From Megascapheus bottae (taxonomy: Eukaryota; Chordata; Mammalia; Rodentia; Geomyidae), in the NCBI GenBank assembly GCA_024803745.1, contig JANJXV010000004.1:57517858-57581857 (forward strand): DNA of 64,000 nucleotides, in the 5' to 3' direction. Numbering within the stretch: position 1 is the stretch's first letter; every line of letters starts with the position of its first letter. The notes beneath the pieces were generated by a model, which ran no database searches, was not told the DNA's origin, and saw only the letters and a program-made list of their open reading frames with translations. A program made the translations under genes and the position numbers. Shown here one piece after another: positions 1 through 13,339 of this stretch.

Positions 1-340
1 GCTTTCAACTGCCAATTGTGACAAAATAGCTGAGAGAAAATCAACTTAAAAGGAAGATTTATTCATTGGTGCTTGCCATTTAATGACTGCCCAATAAATA
101 CTTAGTATGGAGTAATTTTCTCTGTTGATTCATCGGTGTTTCAGCATCTTATAATTTAGTATATAAACAGAAACATTATGTATTTCTGGGATGGGTACAA
201 TACAGTTTTGCTGTGTAATGAATTTGGATTATTGTGGTACATTTGTTTTCTATAAATAAATAAATATTTTAACTGTAATATACCAAGTGAATAGACCTAC
301 CTTCAAATCTTTCAATTCTTCAACTCTGTTGAAATCTCAC

Positions 341-770
341 TAATAAAAGTTATGGCAAAAAAGGAAAATTTATTCAGCTCATCATTTCAGAGGTTTCCAT
401 TCATGATCCTTTGATTCCTTTGTTCTGAGCCTGAGGTAAGACCTAACAACATGCTAGAGGGAGCATATGGTAGAGAAGGCTACTACTCCTAGCATCCAGG
501 AAGCATGAAAAAGGATGCAGGAAGATACCAGGGACAACATACAGTATAGTTTCTAAGTGCACAATCGCCGTGATCCACTCCTTTCCCAGTCCCATCTCCT
601 AAGTTTCTATTGCTTCCCCAGATTAAGAACCCATCAATGGATGGGTCCATTTATGATACCACAATATTCTGGATCTAGTTATGTGCCAAAAGCCCATCTT
701 GGTGGGCAAAGCCAAAACCATAACACATGGTCTTTGGAGGGAACATAAATCCAAATCATAACAGCTGACT
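341..770. repeat. Possible old interspersed repeat, unclassified
   Basis: The stretch reads like an ancient mammalian dispersed element (phrases such as gatcctttgattcctttg and ccaaatcataaca feel repetitive), but I cannot assign a family. Positions 1-340 show nothing beyond a short AAAT run near 255-270. Confidence 0.3.
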
Positions 771-784
771 TTGGAACCTGGTAT

Positions 785-980
785 ATGGTATATAGGTTAA
801 TTTATTTATTTGAAATAGGGAAGGGAAGATGAAAAGCAAGATGAATAGGAGGGGTTTGGAAGGGAAAGTGAGAGAAAAACATGGGAAGGGGTATCAATGT
901 TTAAGAAGTAATGTACCCACTACCTGATGAATGTAACTGTACTCCCTCTATACATCACCCCGACAACTAAATACGATTTA
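785..980 (+). mobile_element. LINE-1 3' end fragment
   Basis: Contains the L1 3' UTR phrases shared with other copies in the window (gaaatagggaaggg, acatgggaaggggtatcaatg, atgtaactgtact, then an A-rich tail). It is heavily 5'-truncated and runs into a GAAA/GGAA microsatellite that grew from its tail. Confidence 0.75.
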
Positions 981-1038
981 AAAAAGAAAGAAAGGAAAGA
1001 ACGAAAGAAAGGAAGAAAGGAAGGAAGGAAGGAAGGAA

Positions 1039-1100
<62 letters not shown>

Positions 1101-1121
1101 AAAAAAGAAAGAAAGAAAGAA
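981..1121 (+). repeat. (GAAA)n/(GGAA)n microsatellite
   Basis: Pure purine tetranucleotide tract between an L1 poly(A) end and a SINE. Open frames over it (Lys/Glu/Arg repeats on +, Phe/Leu/Ser on -) are artefacts of the repeat. Confidence 0.95.
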
Positions 1122-1312
1122 ATCCCATCATCCTCTGGAGCCAGCCCAGGCAGAAAAGTCCATGAAACTCATCTCTAATAAATAGATTTAAAAAAAAATA
1201 AAAGCCAGAAATGGAACTGTGGTTCAAATCACAGAGTTATTAGTCTTGAGCCAAAAAGTCCCAGGGACAACACTCGGGCCCTGAATTCAAGCCCCGGGAT
1301 TGACACGAAAAA
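1122..1312 (+). mobile_element. B1-Geo composite SINE, head truncated
   Basis: Begins inside the 7SL-like head (agcccaggcagaaaagtcc), then the junction region (catctctaataaa) and the Geo tail (gaactgtggttcaaatc, ttgagcc, ccctgaattcaagccccggg), then an A-rich end. Confidence 0.75.
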
Positions 1313-1524
1313 AAGAAAAGTAAAACTAAAATATAATGGAGCCTTTAACCAATATATTCCTATTGCTTTAGAGAAGGTGTTTTTCTGTTGACTCTCAGGA
1401 AGTAAAATCAGTTTTCTCACCTGTTAATTTCATTCTAAGATTTCCCTCACAGTGAGTCCTCTGATTCTTTCCGTAATGCTGCCCCTAGAAAAAATATGTC
1501 ACCATCCATCACAACCCCAATTTC

Positions 1525-2584
1525 ATTTCATTTTATTTATTTATTTTATTTTTATTGTCAGGGTAAAGTATAGAGGGGTTGCAGTTATGCTTGCCAGGTA
1601 GTAGATGCACTTCTCGCACAATGAAAACCCTTCTCATGTTTTTGTCCCCATTTCCCCCCACCCACTCCAAATCATCTTGTTTCCCCCCTTCCTTTTCCTA
1701 TTTCAACTAAACATATTAACATGTATAAAATATACCAGGTAATTAGGTGAGATACAGTAATAATATGAGATTAACCAAAGGGTAACAAAAGAGAAGAAAA
1801 ATAACACAGTACATTAAGAATAACAATCATACAAGATAAAGCTCTTGTTTCATTATCCTAGAGATCCTTTCTATTTAGTCTCATCCTATATGACCTTATG
1901 TATCTAGGTTTTGGGCTATTGTAATCCTCTGTTAGGAGAGTCCTATGTCTGTACTAATTATTACAAATGAGGGAAACCATTGAGCCTATCTTCCTTTGAG
2001 TCTGGCTTACGTCATTTAAAATGATTTTTTCCAAGTCTTTCCATTTCCTTACAAATGTGGAAATGTCGTTCTTTCTGATGGCAGCATAGAATTCTATTGT
2101 GCATAAATACCACATCTTGTTGATCCATATCTTGTTGATTACTGACAGGAATCTGGGTTGGTTCCATATCTTTGCTATGGTAAATAGTGCTGCAATAAAC
2201 ATCCTTGGGCTAGTGGATTTATTCTGTCCTTGTCTCTGGACGATTGGGTAAACGCCATATGGTGGAATTGCTGGGTCATAGGGGAGCTCTATGTTTAGTC
2301 TCTTGAGGAACCGCCATACTGCTTTCCACAATGGTTGAACAAGTTTACACTCCCACTAACAGTGTAGTAGTGATCCCTCCTTGTCACATCCCCTCCAGCA
2401 TCTGTTGTTATTAGATTTTTTTATCATAATCATTCTAACTGGTGTGAAGTGGAATCTCAAAGTTGTTTTGATTTGCATTTTATGTATGCCCAGAGATGTG
2501 GAGCATTTCTTCATGTGTTTATAGCCCATTCTTATTTCCTCTTCAAAGAAATCTCTCTTTAAGTCTTTAGCACATCTTTTAATG
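1525..2584 (-). mobile_element. 5'-truncated LINE-1 with 15-bp target-site duplication
   Basis: Reverse-strand L1 of about 1.06 kb flanked by perfect cacaaccccaatttc direct repeats (1510-1524 and 2585-2599). Its 3' UTR and A-rich tail lie at the left. The C-terminal part of ORF2 is readable at 1954-2595, broken by stops, with motifs such as YDPAIPPYG and KMWYLCTIEFYAAIRKN. Confidence 0.92.
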
Positions 2585-2599
2585 CACAACCCCAATTTC

Positions 2600-4640
2600 T
2601 TTAAAATATTTGTATATTCAAGTGTCAGAGATCTATCCTAGCAAAATATTAAGACAAATGATAGACAAACTTCCCAGAATTCTAGGTTATTCATGAATTA
2701 CCTTACTCATACGTTACACCTTATCTCAGTTAACTTCCTCCAGATCCCATTCTATATTTATCTCCCTATTCCTGCTGGTGTGTACACCCTGGTTCTACAA
2801 TTCTTCCTTGGGGAATCTTGGAAAGTTCTTTTCTTGAAACCTCATCAAAGCTATAAACTGAAGGAGGTGATGAAATACAGTGATGAAGACATTGATAACA
2901 AGAGTCATCATCTTCTGGAACATCTCAAGGAAAAGCCTTTGCATACTCCCCAGGAAACCTCAGTCTCCTGACCTCAGAAATTGGATAAAAACTTGTTTCT
3001 GATAACTGGAGGATTCAGAGAAATTAAGGATTCGTAGTTCTCAAGTACATTCATCAAAGTAAACATTCACTAGATTTTCAGGCTCTTAGCTCGTTCCTGA
3101 TGAGAACCTTTATTTAAGAATAGAATTGTCAAGATACACAGTTAAGTTTTCTCTGGAAGATTCCAATTTATAATTAGATTAAGAGTTTGAGTTTCTGCTT
3201 ATTCATTCCTTCACCTTCAGAGATGACAATTTCTCTACTGTTACTCTGCCTCTAAAAGCATCATAGGTTAACAGTTGTGTGAGACTGCAGTATATATTTG
3301 GCAAAATTTTTGCTGATGTCAAAAGCAACCATTCAACATTTCATTATTTATAGTTATTATTACTCTCATATTAATCAAGTATAGTTATTCATTCACCTAT
3401 GCTTCAGATAAATTCATATGTTGCATCTCTGACCTTTGTGACTCCAGATATTACCAGAGGTTATTATCAGAAAATTTCTAACACCAGTTATCTCATTTTG
3501 TATTTTTAATTATCTTGTGACTCAAGTTGTAATTCATGAATTAATATCATTGCCATTACTTGGGGAATGGCTAACAATTCAGAAACGTGGGCCCTGGTCA
3601 AAGGGCATTTGAATTTGTACTATTTGGAATCCCAGAGGTAATCTTCGGAACACCGAATTCCCTGAATATCTCTCTTCAATATAGGAGATGCATTGCTCTA
3701 GAGACAAAACTAACATGCTGCACTTTGAGCGTGCAATTCTTATGAAACAGAAGAAAGAGAAGCTAGGACAGAGAAAAAGGAAAGCATAAGGTATAATCCA
3801 TTTCACCGCAACTTCTCCAAAAATATAACTGAAAAATTGGTCCCAATGTTTCTCCAAAAGGGTCACATGGAGATATACTTCCAAATTTGGAACTGCCTGA
3901 TATAAGAAGGGAATAAAGTGAGGAAGTAAGCAGTGCTGATTCAGCTTCTGCTTCTCATGTCAAAAACTACTCCAAGTTGCATTAACTACCTAGTTAACTC
4001 AAGATTTCTTTTTTAGCTCTTTCTTTTAACCCTTTACAGCCATCTTTGAAGCTAGAGTTTCCTGGGTCTCATTAGATAATGCCTGGGTACTGGAGCAGTG
4101 CTGGAACAGTGAAAGACTGCCATACACCAAAAATCCTTTTATTATAAAAGACAAAAGTTAAAATACATCTGGAAAGGGGTCCTTTTAAAGGAAACAGGAC
4201 AGTGAGATGAAAAGTTTTTTTTTAATCTACAAATAGTCATAGAAAAGAAAAGTATCTGTGACATACAATTAAAGAGTCTGTCTATGTTCAGATCATTATC
4301 CCAATTTTAATCTGGGTTGTTGTTTTACTAATGATGTGAAGGAGTTCTTTGTATATGCTGGAAATAAGCCTCACGCAAATTTTGATTTGAAGAATGTGTG
4401 TAGCATTTTATTTGGCACATTTTAAATTTTCATATAATCACACTATACATTTAGATACTTTTCTTGTACTTAAATAGACATCAAACATGCTTGATAGTTA
4501 AATTCTTAGATTTGCAAGTAGGTGAACAAAATATGCAGTTCAACCCCTTACTTAATTAACATTTTTAATAGTTAGATTCTTACATTCTGTGCATATCAAC
4601 ATATAGAGGAAATATGCTAGTATTTTGTAATGACGAGGTG
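2600..4640. other. Intergenic stretch without recognised features
   Basis: AT-rich DNA in which I see no gene, RNA gene or clear repeat. The open frames at 2693-2971 (+) and 3579-3884 (-) resemble no protein I know and have no supporting splice or promoter context. Confidence 0.6.
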
Positions 4641-4644
4641 GGAA

Positions 4645-4800
4645 CAGACACTGGAGCTACAGTCTAACCCTGACTTCACTACTTCCTAGCTGTATTTTTC
4701 AGAAATCTTTACTAAGGCTTAATCTCCTCACCTGCAAAATGGGGTCAATGATTATACCTACTGCCTAATAGCAATTTAACTAGGCTCACAGAGTAATGAC
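4645..4800 (+). repeat. MIR SINE, old
   Basis: Matches the MIR core layout: gagctacagtctaaccctg, cttcctagctgta, ctcctcacctgcaaaatggg and then attatacctactgcc, with mammalian-wide levels of divergence. Confidence 0.7.
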
Positions 4801-4974
4801 TTGACCATCATTCCAGGCAAAAATAGTTGTAGCAATTCTGTTAGTTATTATGTTTAGTCAGTTCCAAATGTTCTAAAATTTTTCTATGTAGCATTTCAAT
4901 TTCTGAATTAGTAGATAAAATTATGTAAAGCATTTAAATTTAATTCCTCAAGATCTGGGCAGGTTGTCTCATCT

Positions 4975-7665
4975 CAAAACCAGACAGAGACTCATCAAAG
5001 AAAGAGAACTATAGACCCATTTCCTTGATGAATATTGATTGAAAACTGCTCACCAAAATACTGGCCAACTGTCTTCAACAACTCATCAAAAAAATTATAC
5101 ACAATGATCAAACAGGATTCATCACAGGGATGCAAATTTGGTTCAATATACATAAGTCAATTAATATAATTCATCACATCAACAGGAGAAAGGGCAAGAA
5201 TCACATGATTGTCTCGATAGATACAGAAAAGGCATTTGACAAGATCCAATTTTATGCTAAAATTTCCGGAGAAACTAGGAATCCATGGAACATTCCCAAT
5301 ATAATGAAGGCTGTGTGTGACAAACCCAAAGCTAGCATTACACTTAATAGCAAAAAGCTAAAGCCATTCTATCTAAAATCAGAACGAGACAAGGATGCCC
5401 ACTCTCTCTACTTCTCTTTAACATAGTATTAAAATTCCTAGCCAGAGTAATAAGGCAAGAAGCAAGCATAAAGGGGATCCAAGTAGGGAAAGAGGAAGTA
5501 AAACTTTCCCTCTTTGCAGATGACATGATTTTGTATTTAAAGAATCCTGTAGACGCCACTCCCTAGTTGCTTGAGCTGATTCAAAACTTTGGCAAAGTAG
5601 CAGAGTATAAAATTAACCCGCCTTCCTGCATGCCAACAATGAGAGGAACGAGGCAACAATCAAGAAAGCAACTCCTTTTGCAATAGCCACAAAGAAAATA
5701 AAGTACATAGGAATTAACTTAACCAAGAATGTAAAGAACCATTATGATGAAAACTTTAAAATCTGGAAAAAGAAAATTAAAGTAGAACTGAGGAAATGGA
5801 AAAACCTCTCATGCTCTTGGATTGGAAAAAATTAACATCGTGAAAGTGGCAATCCTGCCAAGGGCTATCTACAAATTCAATGCAATATCCATCAATACCC
5901 CAATGTCATTCTTTAAGGAAATAGAAGAAGCAATCCAAAATTTCATATGGAATAATAAAAAAAAACCCTGTATAGCAAAAACAATTCTTAGCAGAAAGAA
6001 CAGCACAGGAGGAATTTCAATTCCAAACTTTAAACTATATTACAGAGTTCTGGTAACCAAAACAGCTTGGTACTGGCACAAAACAGGCCTGAGGACAATG
6101 GAATAAAACTTAAGACCCAGAAATCAACCTACAGACCTATGGCCAACTAATCTTTGATAAGGGAGCCAAAAACAATAGAATGGAAGAAAGATAGCCTCTT
6201 CAACAAGTAGTGCTGGTAGAATTGGTTAAGCACCTGTAGAAAACTAAAGTTGGATCCTTCTGTCACCCTGCACAAGGATTAACTCCAAATGGATCAAAGA
6301 CCTCAAAGTAAAAGCCGATACACTGCAAAGTTTACAAGAAGGAATTGGAGATACTCTAGGTCCCCTTGGCACAGGTCGAAACTTTTTTAATAAGGACGAA
6401 GAAACACTACAAATCAAAGAAAGGCTGGATAAGTGGGACTGCATTAAACTGCAGAGCTTCTGTATGGAAAAGGACATAACTAGCAAATTAACTAGAAAGC
6501 CTACAGAGTGGGAGAAGATCTTCACCAACCATATATCAGACAAAGGCCTCATATCTAAAATATATCAACAGCTCAAAAAATTGAATCATTCCAAAACTAA
6601 TCCCCAAAGAAACAACCATCCCATTAAAAGATGGACCAAAGACTTAAAGAGAGTCTTCTCTGAAGAAGAAACAAAAATGGCCTATAGACACATGAAGAAA
6701 TGGTCAACATCTCTGGTCATAAAAGAAATGCAAATCAAAACAATGCTAAGATTCCACCTCACTCCAGTTAGAATGGCCAGGATCAGGAAAACTAATGACA
6801 ACAGATGCTGGAGGGGATGTGGCCAGGAGGGATCACTACTATACTGTTGGTGGGAGTGCAAACTCGTTCAACCACTATGGAAAGCAGTATGGCAGTTCCT
6901 CAAAATACTAAACATAGAACTCCCCTATGACCCAGCAATTCCACTACTTGGCATTTATCTAAATGTCCAGAAACAAGGGCATACTAAATCCACTACCACA
7001 ACGATGTTCATTGCAGCACTATCACCCTAGCAAAAATATGGAACCAACCCAGATGCCCCTCAGTTGATGATTGGATCAACAAAGTGGTATTTATACACAA
7101 TGGAATTCTATGCTGCTGTCAGAAAGAACTACATTGTCCCATTTGTAAGAAAATGAAAGACTTGGAAAAAATCATATTAAATGAAGTAAGCCAGACTCAA
7201 AGGAACATATGCTAAATGGTTTCCTTCATTTGTCATAATTATTATAAACCTTGGACTCTTTTAGCAGAGGATTACAATAGCACAAAACCTAGATAGATTC
7301 ATAAGGCCATATATGATGCGGCTAAATGAAAGGATCTCCAGGATATGGAAACAAGAGCCATATTATGTGTGATTGTTGTTCTTAATGTATTATGTTATTT
7401 CTCATCTTTTTTGTTGTCCCTTGGTTACCTCATATTGTTACAGTATCTTACCTTTTTATCTGATATATTGTATATATGTTTATTTGAAATAGGATAGGGA
7501 AGGGGGGAAACATGATGAGGGGAGGGGATGTGGTGAGGGAAATGGGGAGAAAAACATGAGAAGGGGTGTCAATGTTTGTGAAATGATTCACCTTCTATAT
7601 GATGAATATAATGTAACCCTTCTATTAATTACAATAAAAAAGAATATTAATTTTTTAAAAAAAGA
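4975..7665 (+). mobile_element. LINE-1, 5'-truncated, ORF2 reverse transcriptase to 3' end
   Basis: About 2.7 kb of L1 in + orientation. It holds the ORF2 reverse-transcriptase region ([11 protein letters not shown] near 5205-5240, LFADDM catalytic box at 5510-5527), the later ORF2 region ([34 protein letters not shown]) and the 3' UTR with an A-rich end. Frameshifts and stops split ORF2 into pieces (5130-5426, 5822-6106, 6464-7030), so it is dead. The EN domain and ORF1 are absent. Confidence 0.92.
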
Positions 7666-7718
7666 ATGCAAAAAAGAAATAAAAGATTTAGATAGGTTGA
7701 AAGGGAGGGATGATGAAG

Positions 7719-7812
7719 GAAGGAAGGAAGGAAGCAAGGAAGGAAGGAAGGAAGGAAGGAAGGAAGGAAGGAAGGAAGGACAGAAGGAAGGAACGAAGGA
7801 CAGACAGACAAA
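7719..7812 (+). repeat. (GGAA)n microsatellite
   Basis: GGAA/GAAG tract following the L1 tail and leading into a SINE. Confidence 0.95.
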
Positions 7813-7817
7813 GAGTT

Positions 7818-8046
7818 AAGTGCTGGTAGCTCATGCCTGTAATCCTAGCTAACTGAGAAATCTGACATCTAAGAAAAGAGCTTAGACGTCAGTCTAGGCA
7901 GAAAAGTCTTTGCGACTCATCTCCAATTATCCAGCAAAAAGCTGAAAGGGAAGGTATGGTTCAAATGGTAAAGCAGTAGCCTTTAGTGAAAAAAATCAGA
8001 AGCTGTATGAGGACCTAAGCTCAAGTCCCAATACCATCACAAAATA
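7818..8046 (+). mobile_element. B1-Geo composite SINE
   Basis: 7SL-like head (tgctggtagctcatgcctgt, aatcctagcta), junction (catctccaattatccagc) and diverged Geo tail (atggttcaaatggtaaagc, agctcaagtccc). It is followed by GGAA-rich sequence to about 8165. Confidence 0.8.
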
Positions 8047-8165
8047 AAGGCAGGAAGGAAGGAAGAAGGAGGCAGAAAGAAAGGAAAGTGGGAGGGAGGA
8101 AAGGAAGGAAGAAAGGAGGAATAGAGAAATGAAGAAAAGAGAAGAAAGGACAAGAAAGAAAAAAA
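8046..8165 (+). repeat. GGAA/GAAA-rich purine tract
   Basis: Degenerate purine microsatellite at the tail of the preceding SINE. Confidence 0.9.
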
Positions 8166-9984
8166 TGGCAGGCCTGTTGTGGGACTGGTATACCAGAATT
8201 TATGGTGAGAGTAAATATAGTTAAAATACTCATTATATACATGTATGAAAATATGACGATGAAACTTTTTGAAGTTGTTTTAAGAAAGGGAAAAAGGAAT
8301 TTGGCAGAGTGATGGAAGGAGTGAGTTTGAGGAAATACATAAATGTGAAAAAGATTCTGGTTTGTTTACCTATTTTATGAAGTTTAATTACTGAAATGCA
8401 ATATTACTTAAAAGAATACTTCATTAGTTTATTAGAGAATATTGGCAGTGATTTTTTGGCTTCCAGCTAAATCCTTTGGCAAACACTCACTTTTTTAATA
8501 GAATTTCAGTCTTGCCTAAGACATATTGTAGTAATTTATATTCACTCATCACATTAATGAAATAAATGCTAAATGATTATTAAAATATTTATTTTTAAAG
8601 TGATCAGAAGCAAATATTTCCAGAGACAGATTGTTTTCATTTGAAAAGAAGGAAAATCTTTTCTAGCATACAGTACTAAAGTTATCTGTGAAAACAATCA
8701 TTAAATATTTTATGTTTGCTCAGTTTATGTCTGATAAATGATATAGGATGCAGGGCTGCAGAGAGTTAGAATATTCTTGCCAAATACATTTGTGTAAAGG
8801 CCATATTGACTTTGGATAAATAAAATATATGCTTAGACTCAAAAATTATTTATTTGAACACCAAATATTATAGATAATATTATCATATCCCTGGTATATT
8901 ATAGCAAATATAGAATATATTATAATAAATGGCTCTATTATTAGCACTAATAAAAGCAAACAAAAATTCAAAGGGGTTATATGTTTCAATGAAATTTCTT
9001 GAAAACAATTATTGCTTTCATAACAAGTAAGTAGTAAAGTTTTAAATGAAAAGAGTGGACACTTCTTCTTTTTATTGCTCCAGAAAATCTTCCTTTTTGG
9101 AGCTATTCATATTTTATCCTCAAGCAATCTATTCTTTTCTATTTTTGACTTGCTTTAACATTGTGCTATAAGTATGGATTTGGATCACTAATAATAGAAT
9201 TACCTGGAAACTTGCTGAGATTACAAATACTCAAGACCTTCAGAATCAGAACCGGTGAAGAAGGATTGGTATAGCCCAGTATTCTGTGTTTAACAGGATA
9301 CCGAGATGGTTTGGAAGTTTGGGAATTACTACTCTATACTTTCTAAATTATCACTATGAAACTGTTAAGTAAATCACTAGCTTTTGTCCCCATGAAACTT
9401 GCCTCCAAAGTAACATTAAGTGAAACTTACCAATGTATACTTTTCATGAGTTTCATTGTCGTGAATATATTTTTATCTGAACACCACATCTGATATATCC
9501 TTACTAATTCTAAATTTCTAAATGAAGAGATGTCCTAAAATTCCTAAGCTCTTTTCGTTTTCATGTTTATTTTTTTATTTAGTCAGCTTCCACAACCTCA
9601 AGCATTGCATATACACCTCTGACTTCAGAATTCCTTTTTCCCAGACCTTGATTAAATTACTCTCATTAACTGTCTATATTTGTTACTATACAGTAGACCT
9701 AGTATAATTTCCATTTGTGGAAGACATTCCAGTGGTAAAAAGATAAACATGTCCCAGAAACAGATAAAGAAATTGAAACTGTCTGGCCCTTTCCTTTCCA
9801 TTTATCCCACTCTTGAACCAATTATGCTTTTGGAAACATCTCTCACATTTTCCTTATGGCAGTGCCTTGGCTTCTATTTTCCTTTATACCTTGGTAGATG
9901 GTAAAATATACTACCCTGCAGTAGATTACTACCTAGTTTTCCATTCTTTTTCTCATAAAGTGTGTCTTTCACAGTGTTGCCTGG
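8166..9984. other. Intergenic AT-rich stretch
   Basis: AT-rich single-copy-looking DNA. No gene, RNA gene or confident repeat seen; short open frames here lack any recognisable similarity. Confidence 0.6.
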
Positions 9985-10510
9985 CTTATTTCCCTAAGAT
10001 CTGAGATTTTGTCACATCATTACCCTGCTTAGGAAATACTCAAACAAATGGAACACTTCAATGGCTTCCAATTGCCCACAAAGATCAAACTCTTAAACAA
10101 AATATTTGAAGTCCTAAATGTAGCTTTAAGTTTGACTTTCCAGCTATATCTCTCTGTCTCCCATTGGGCCCTTCATAATGCCCCAATACGCCACACACCC
10201 TCTGCAGCCACTGTCCCCATATGGAGTGACTTCATCAACACTTTTTCTAACCATCTGGACTCAGCTCCAGTGTTACTTTCTTGCGTGACTTTTCCCATCT
10301 CCTCTAAAGCTACTTCAGTACCTGAAGAAAAAAAATGTAACAACTATGTCTTGTGCAACTAGAATACTTGGTTGATGTTCATAACAATGCCCCATTGGAT
10401 TTTACACACCTTTGGAGCAAGGATTTGTATCAGTTCATCTGTGTACTCCTGGCAGTGAGCTCAGTATTTGGCACATTAGTAGGTGTTTAATAAATAGAAG
10501 TTGGATTGGT
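9985..10510 (+). repeat. LINE-2 (L2) fragment, ancient
   Basis: Follows the L2 3' region in order: cacatcattaccctgctta, atggcttccaattgcccaca, aagatcaaactcttaaac, ccttcataatgcc, tttggagcaaggat, and the terminal gtatttggcacattagtagg then tgtttaataaat. The open frame at 10048-10362 is a by-product of this repeat. Confidence 0.8.
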
Positions 10511-11481
10511 TTAACCAAGTTTAATGTGCTTGGTTTCCAGGTTGCAGCCATCTGGAGACATAAAATATTTAAAGGCGTGTAGTTCTACCTTCTAGACACA
10601 GGCACATGGAAAGTAGGAAGAGCGTGAGTTATTGTCCTCACAAGCAAATAGTTGTAGAGAAGCAAACCTTTTCTCTATTCAGGACTCCGGAGCATGAAAA
10701 CAGATAACTCTAGCTTTTTATGGTGAGGCTCCTTCATGTCAAAAGATTCAATCACATTTAAGAAGCTCTTTACAAATTAGGGAAATTAAATATTTAAATT
10801 AAAATTATTTGAGATTATATTTAACAAGTAAATGAAAAACCAAAATAAGATTGATTTTTCTAACTAGTGGAATTTTATTTCTTTTTCACATACACATTCA
10901 GATATAAACTATCTAGGGATGGTGTGGCTTTAACCCACAATGATAGGCACCAAGAAGCCATTGTCTGGTTGCTGTGTTTTGACTTCCATTCCCAGAGAAC
11001 CTCAGCAATTATGTTTTGGACTCCCTTGAGAAGCAACCGATGGAAAATCTGCTGTAATGCTAAGGAAGATGGAGGAATTGAGGGCTTAGGAAGCATGCCC
11101 TAATATGCAGCTTCTTTCTTACTCTCCAATCAGGACGAATAAAGGAAATGTCTGTATCTGAAAAAAAAATCACTCCTCTACCAGCATCTTAAAGTCTCAG
11201 AATAGAAAACAATTTACAGGCCACCTAGTCCAGTGGCAGTCTATAACCTATTACTATTTCATAAGCAGAAGAAAATTAAAAAATCAAGAGTTAACACCAG
11301 TAATTTTATATTTCTATGGCATTCAAGTGCAGGATCAAATGGTCACCTCATAGATCCAAATACTGATCAGCTTAAGTGTCTGTATTACTAAGTCATGGCT
11401 TACCACTGGTAAGCCATATGCATTAATAACATATATTGGTTCAAAATAGATCGGAAAACTTTTTTTAAATCACAGAGAGAT

Positions 11482-11609
11482 GGGGACCAAGACATATGAA
11501 AGGGTATCAATGTATGGGAATTAATGCACCATCTGGCAAATATCATGTAACCCTTCTATTTCATATAAAAATATATGAAAAAAAACAAATAAAAGGCAAA
11601 TGGGTTTAA
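11482..11609 (+). mobile_element. Very short LINE-1 3' end insertion with target-site duplication
   Basis: About 128 bp of L1 3' end (ggggaccaagacatatgaaa, catgtaacccttctattt, then A-rich). It is flanked by aaatcacagagagat at 11467-11481 and 11610-11624 (15/15). An extreme 5' truncation. Confidence 0.85.
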
Positions 11610-11624
11610 AAATCACAGAGAGAT

Positions 11625-12436
11625 TTTGCAGCACTGGTCTAAATTAATTTACATAAAGACTTAGGTCTAGAATTGACTTCTGGTTCAACATCACCTCCCT
11701 GAGCTGAACATGAGATCCTCATATTTTCCAGATACCAGTACTGATGCCATTGACTCATTGTCAAGAGCTCTGAGCCACTCTTCATTCCAGTCTTAAACCC
11801 ATGATGTAGGGTCCCTAAAATCTCATTGGCTCTGGTCTCACGGAATATGCATGGAATGGGCCCTGTGAATCTGGGTCTGTGGCATAGTTTCCCTAGAATT
11901 GCCCTCTATTTCTACCTCTTAACCTCAGCATCACGTTGGATTTAGCTCTAAACTGCATAAAATAAGAAATTATAAGCTCTTACCTAGCCTTGGAAACATG
12001 CACTGTGTAAAAATCACCAGCGCATAATCTCCTCACTCTTATCACATATACACAAATTGCAAATGCACTTGGGTGTTCAGAGAGAGGAGGGAAAGGGAAC
12101 ACACTTGGATCCAATTAACTTTTATTTGAGTCAATACTCACCCTTTCATGTGGCCTTGAATTCAACCCCTAGAACTTCCAAAAAAGGTAAGAAACAAATT
12201 CAGAAAGTCATCTTTAATGTGTTTGGCCAAGTTAGTGACTAACTAGTTCACTGAATTATTGTTCAATTTTTAAAATTTTTAGTTCCGATTTTTGTTTGCA
12301 TGAGTATTGTCATCATTTAATAGGACAGCTCAGTTAAATGTCATTTTTCTGTGTGATTCATATTTCAGCTGAAGCATTTTTCCAGGACTCAGAATTCAAG
12401 ATATGAAGGGACATGCTTTCATTTAAACTTACTTTA

Positions 12437-12439
<3 letters not shown>
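11625..12439. other. Intergenic stretch without recognised features
   Basis: Mixed-composition DNA before the TC microsatellite. No gene or repeat recognised. Confidence 0.55.

Positions 12440-12497
<58 letters not shown>
12440..12497 (+). repeat. (TC)n microsatellite
   Basis: Near-perfect dinucleotide tract of about 29 units. Confidence 0.97.
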
Positions 12498-12499
<2 letters not shown>

Positions 12500-13064
12500 T
12501 TCCCTTTTTCTGCCTCTATCTCTACTGGTTAGAAGGCTCTTAAATTCTCAGCACATTGTAAAAGATCTATAGTGATGATTTTCCTAAAATTGCTAATTGA
12601 CAAATCACTTTTCAAAGAGGAATCTAGAGCCATCACAAAGTGCCACCCCCTTTTGTGTTTAAATTAAGTTTCCAGACATGAAGTATATGCTTTTAGCAGC
12701 TGGAAGTAAATATTTTGGAGAGAAAACAGAACTAGGTGTCCACAAAAATAACTATTTTTACATATATTTATGGTGCTATATATCATACCAGAATGTACTC
12801 ACTTCCATTGCACCTCTACTAAATGTGTTGCTTCCTGTTGAATTCTTTCCTTGTGTGGCAATGAAGAGTGATGGGAGTCTGTATGTGGATCACAGTAGGA
12901 AGGAGAGAGAGGAGAAAATAGGTAGGGGAGAGCAAGAGGAAAAAGTACATGAGGAAGACCCCTCTACCGTCACCATGATGTAGCCCTTTACCATTTTGAA
13001 GTGCTTTCAAAAATAATCACATCCAATGTACAATGGATTAATGACTTTGCCAGGGACTATTTCT

Positions 13065-13195
13065 CCATATGTCAGTTAAAGAAATAGAGGCTCGTAAAAG
13101 CTGAAGAACTTCTCCCCAAACCATTCAGAAAGTGAAAGAATCTGCACCGGAGGCAAACTCTCAATTCTTCTTCACTTGGCTCTAAGCCTTACTTG
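13065..13195 (-). repeat. MIR SINE, old
   Basis: Reverse-strand MIR pattern: gaaatagaggctcgtaaaag, then a degraded core and gcaaactctcaattcttct. Confidence 0.5.
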
Positions 13196-13339
13196 GAAAC
13201 TTTTCATTACTTTTGCATAAAAGACTATTGGCCAAACATTGTTATCAATATCCATTTTGGGTGATATATAACACTAGATTGTCTCTAACCATGTTTTTTC
13301 TTGCCATATTAATAAAGTTAATTTTTTAATGATTATTGT

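Noticed and set aside
981..1178. Lys/Glu-repeat protein on + and Phe/Leu/Ser-repeat protein on -
   Set aside because: Pure translation of a GAAA/GGAA microsatellite; the same applies to the GA-rich frames at 24164-24475 and 31588-31879.
6464..7030. 188-codon open frame that might be a gene
   Set aside because: It is the C-terminal part of LINE-1 ORF2 within a truncated, frame-broken element.
10048..10362. 104-codon open frame
   Set aside because: Falls within an L2 repeat fragment and has no protein similarity that I recognise.
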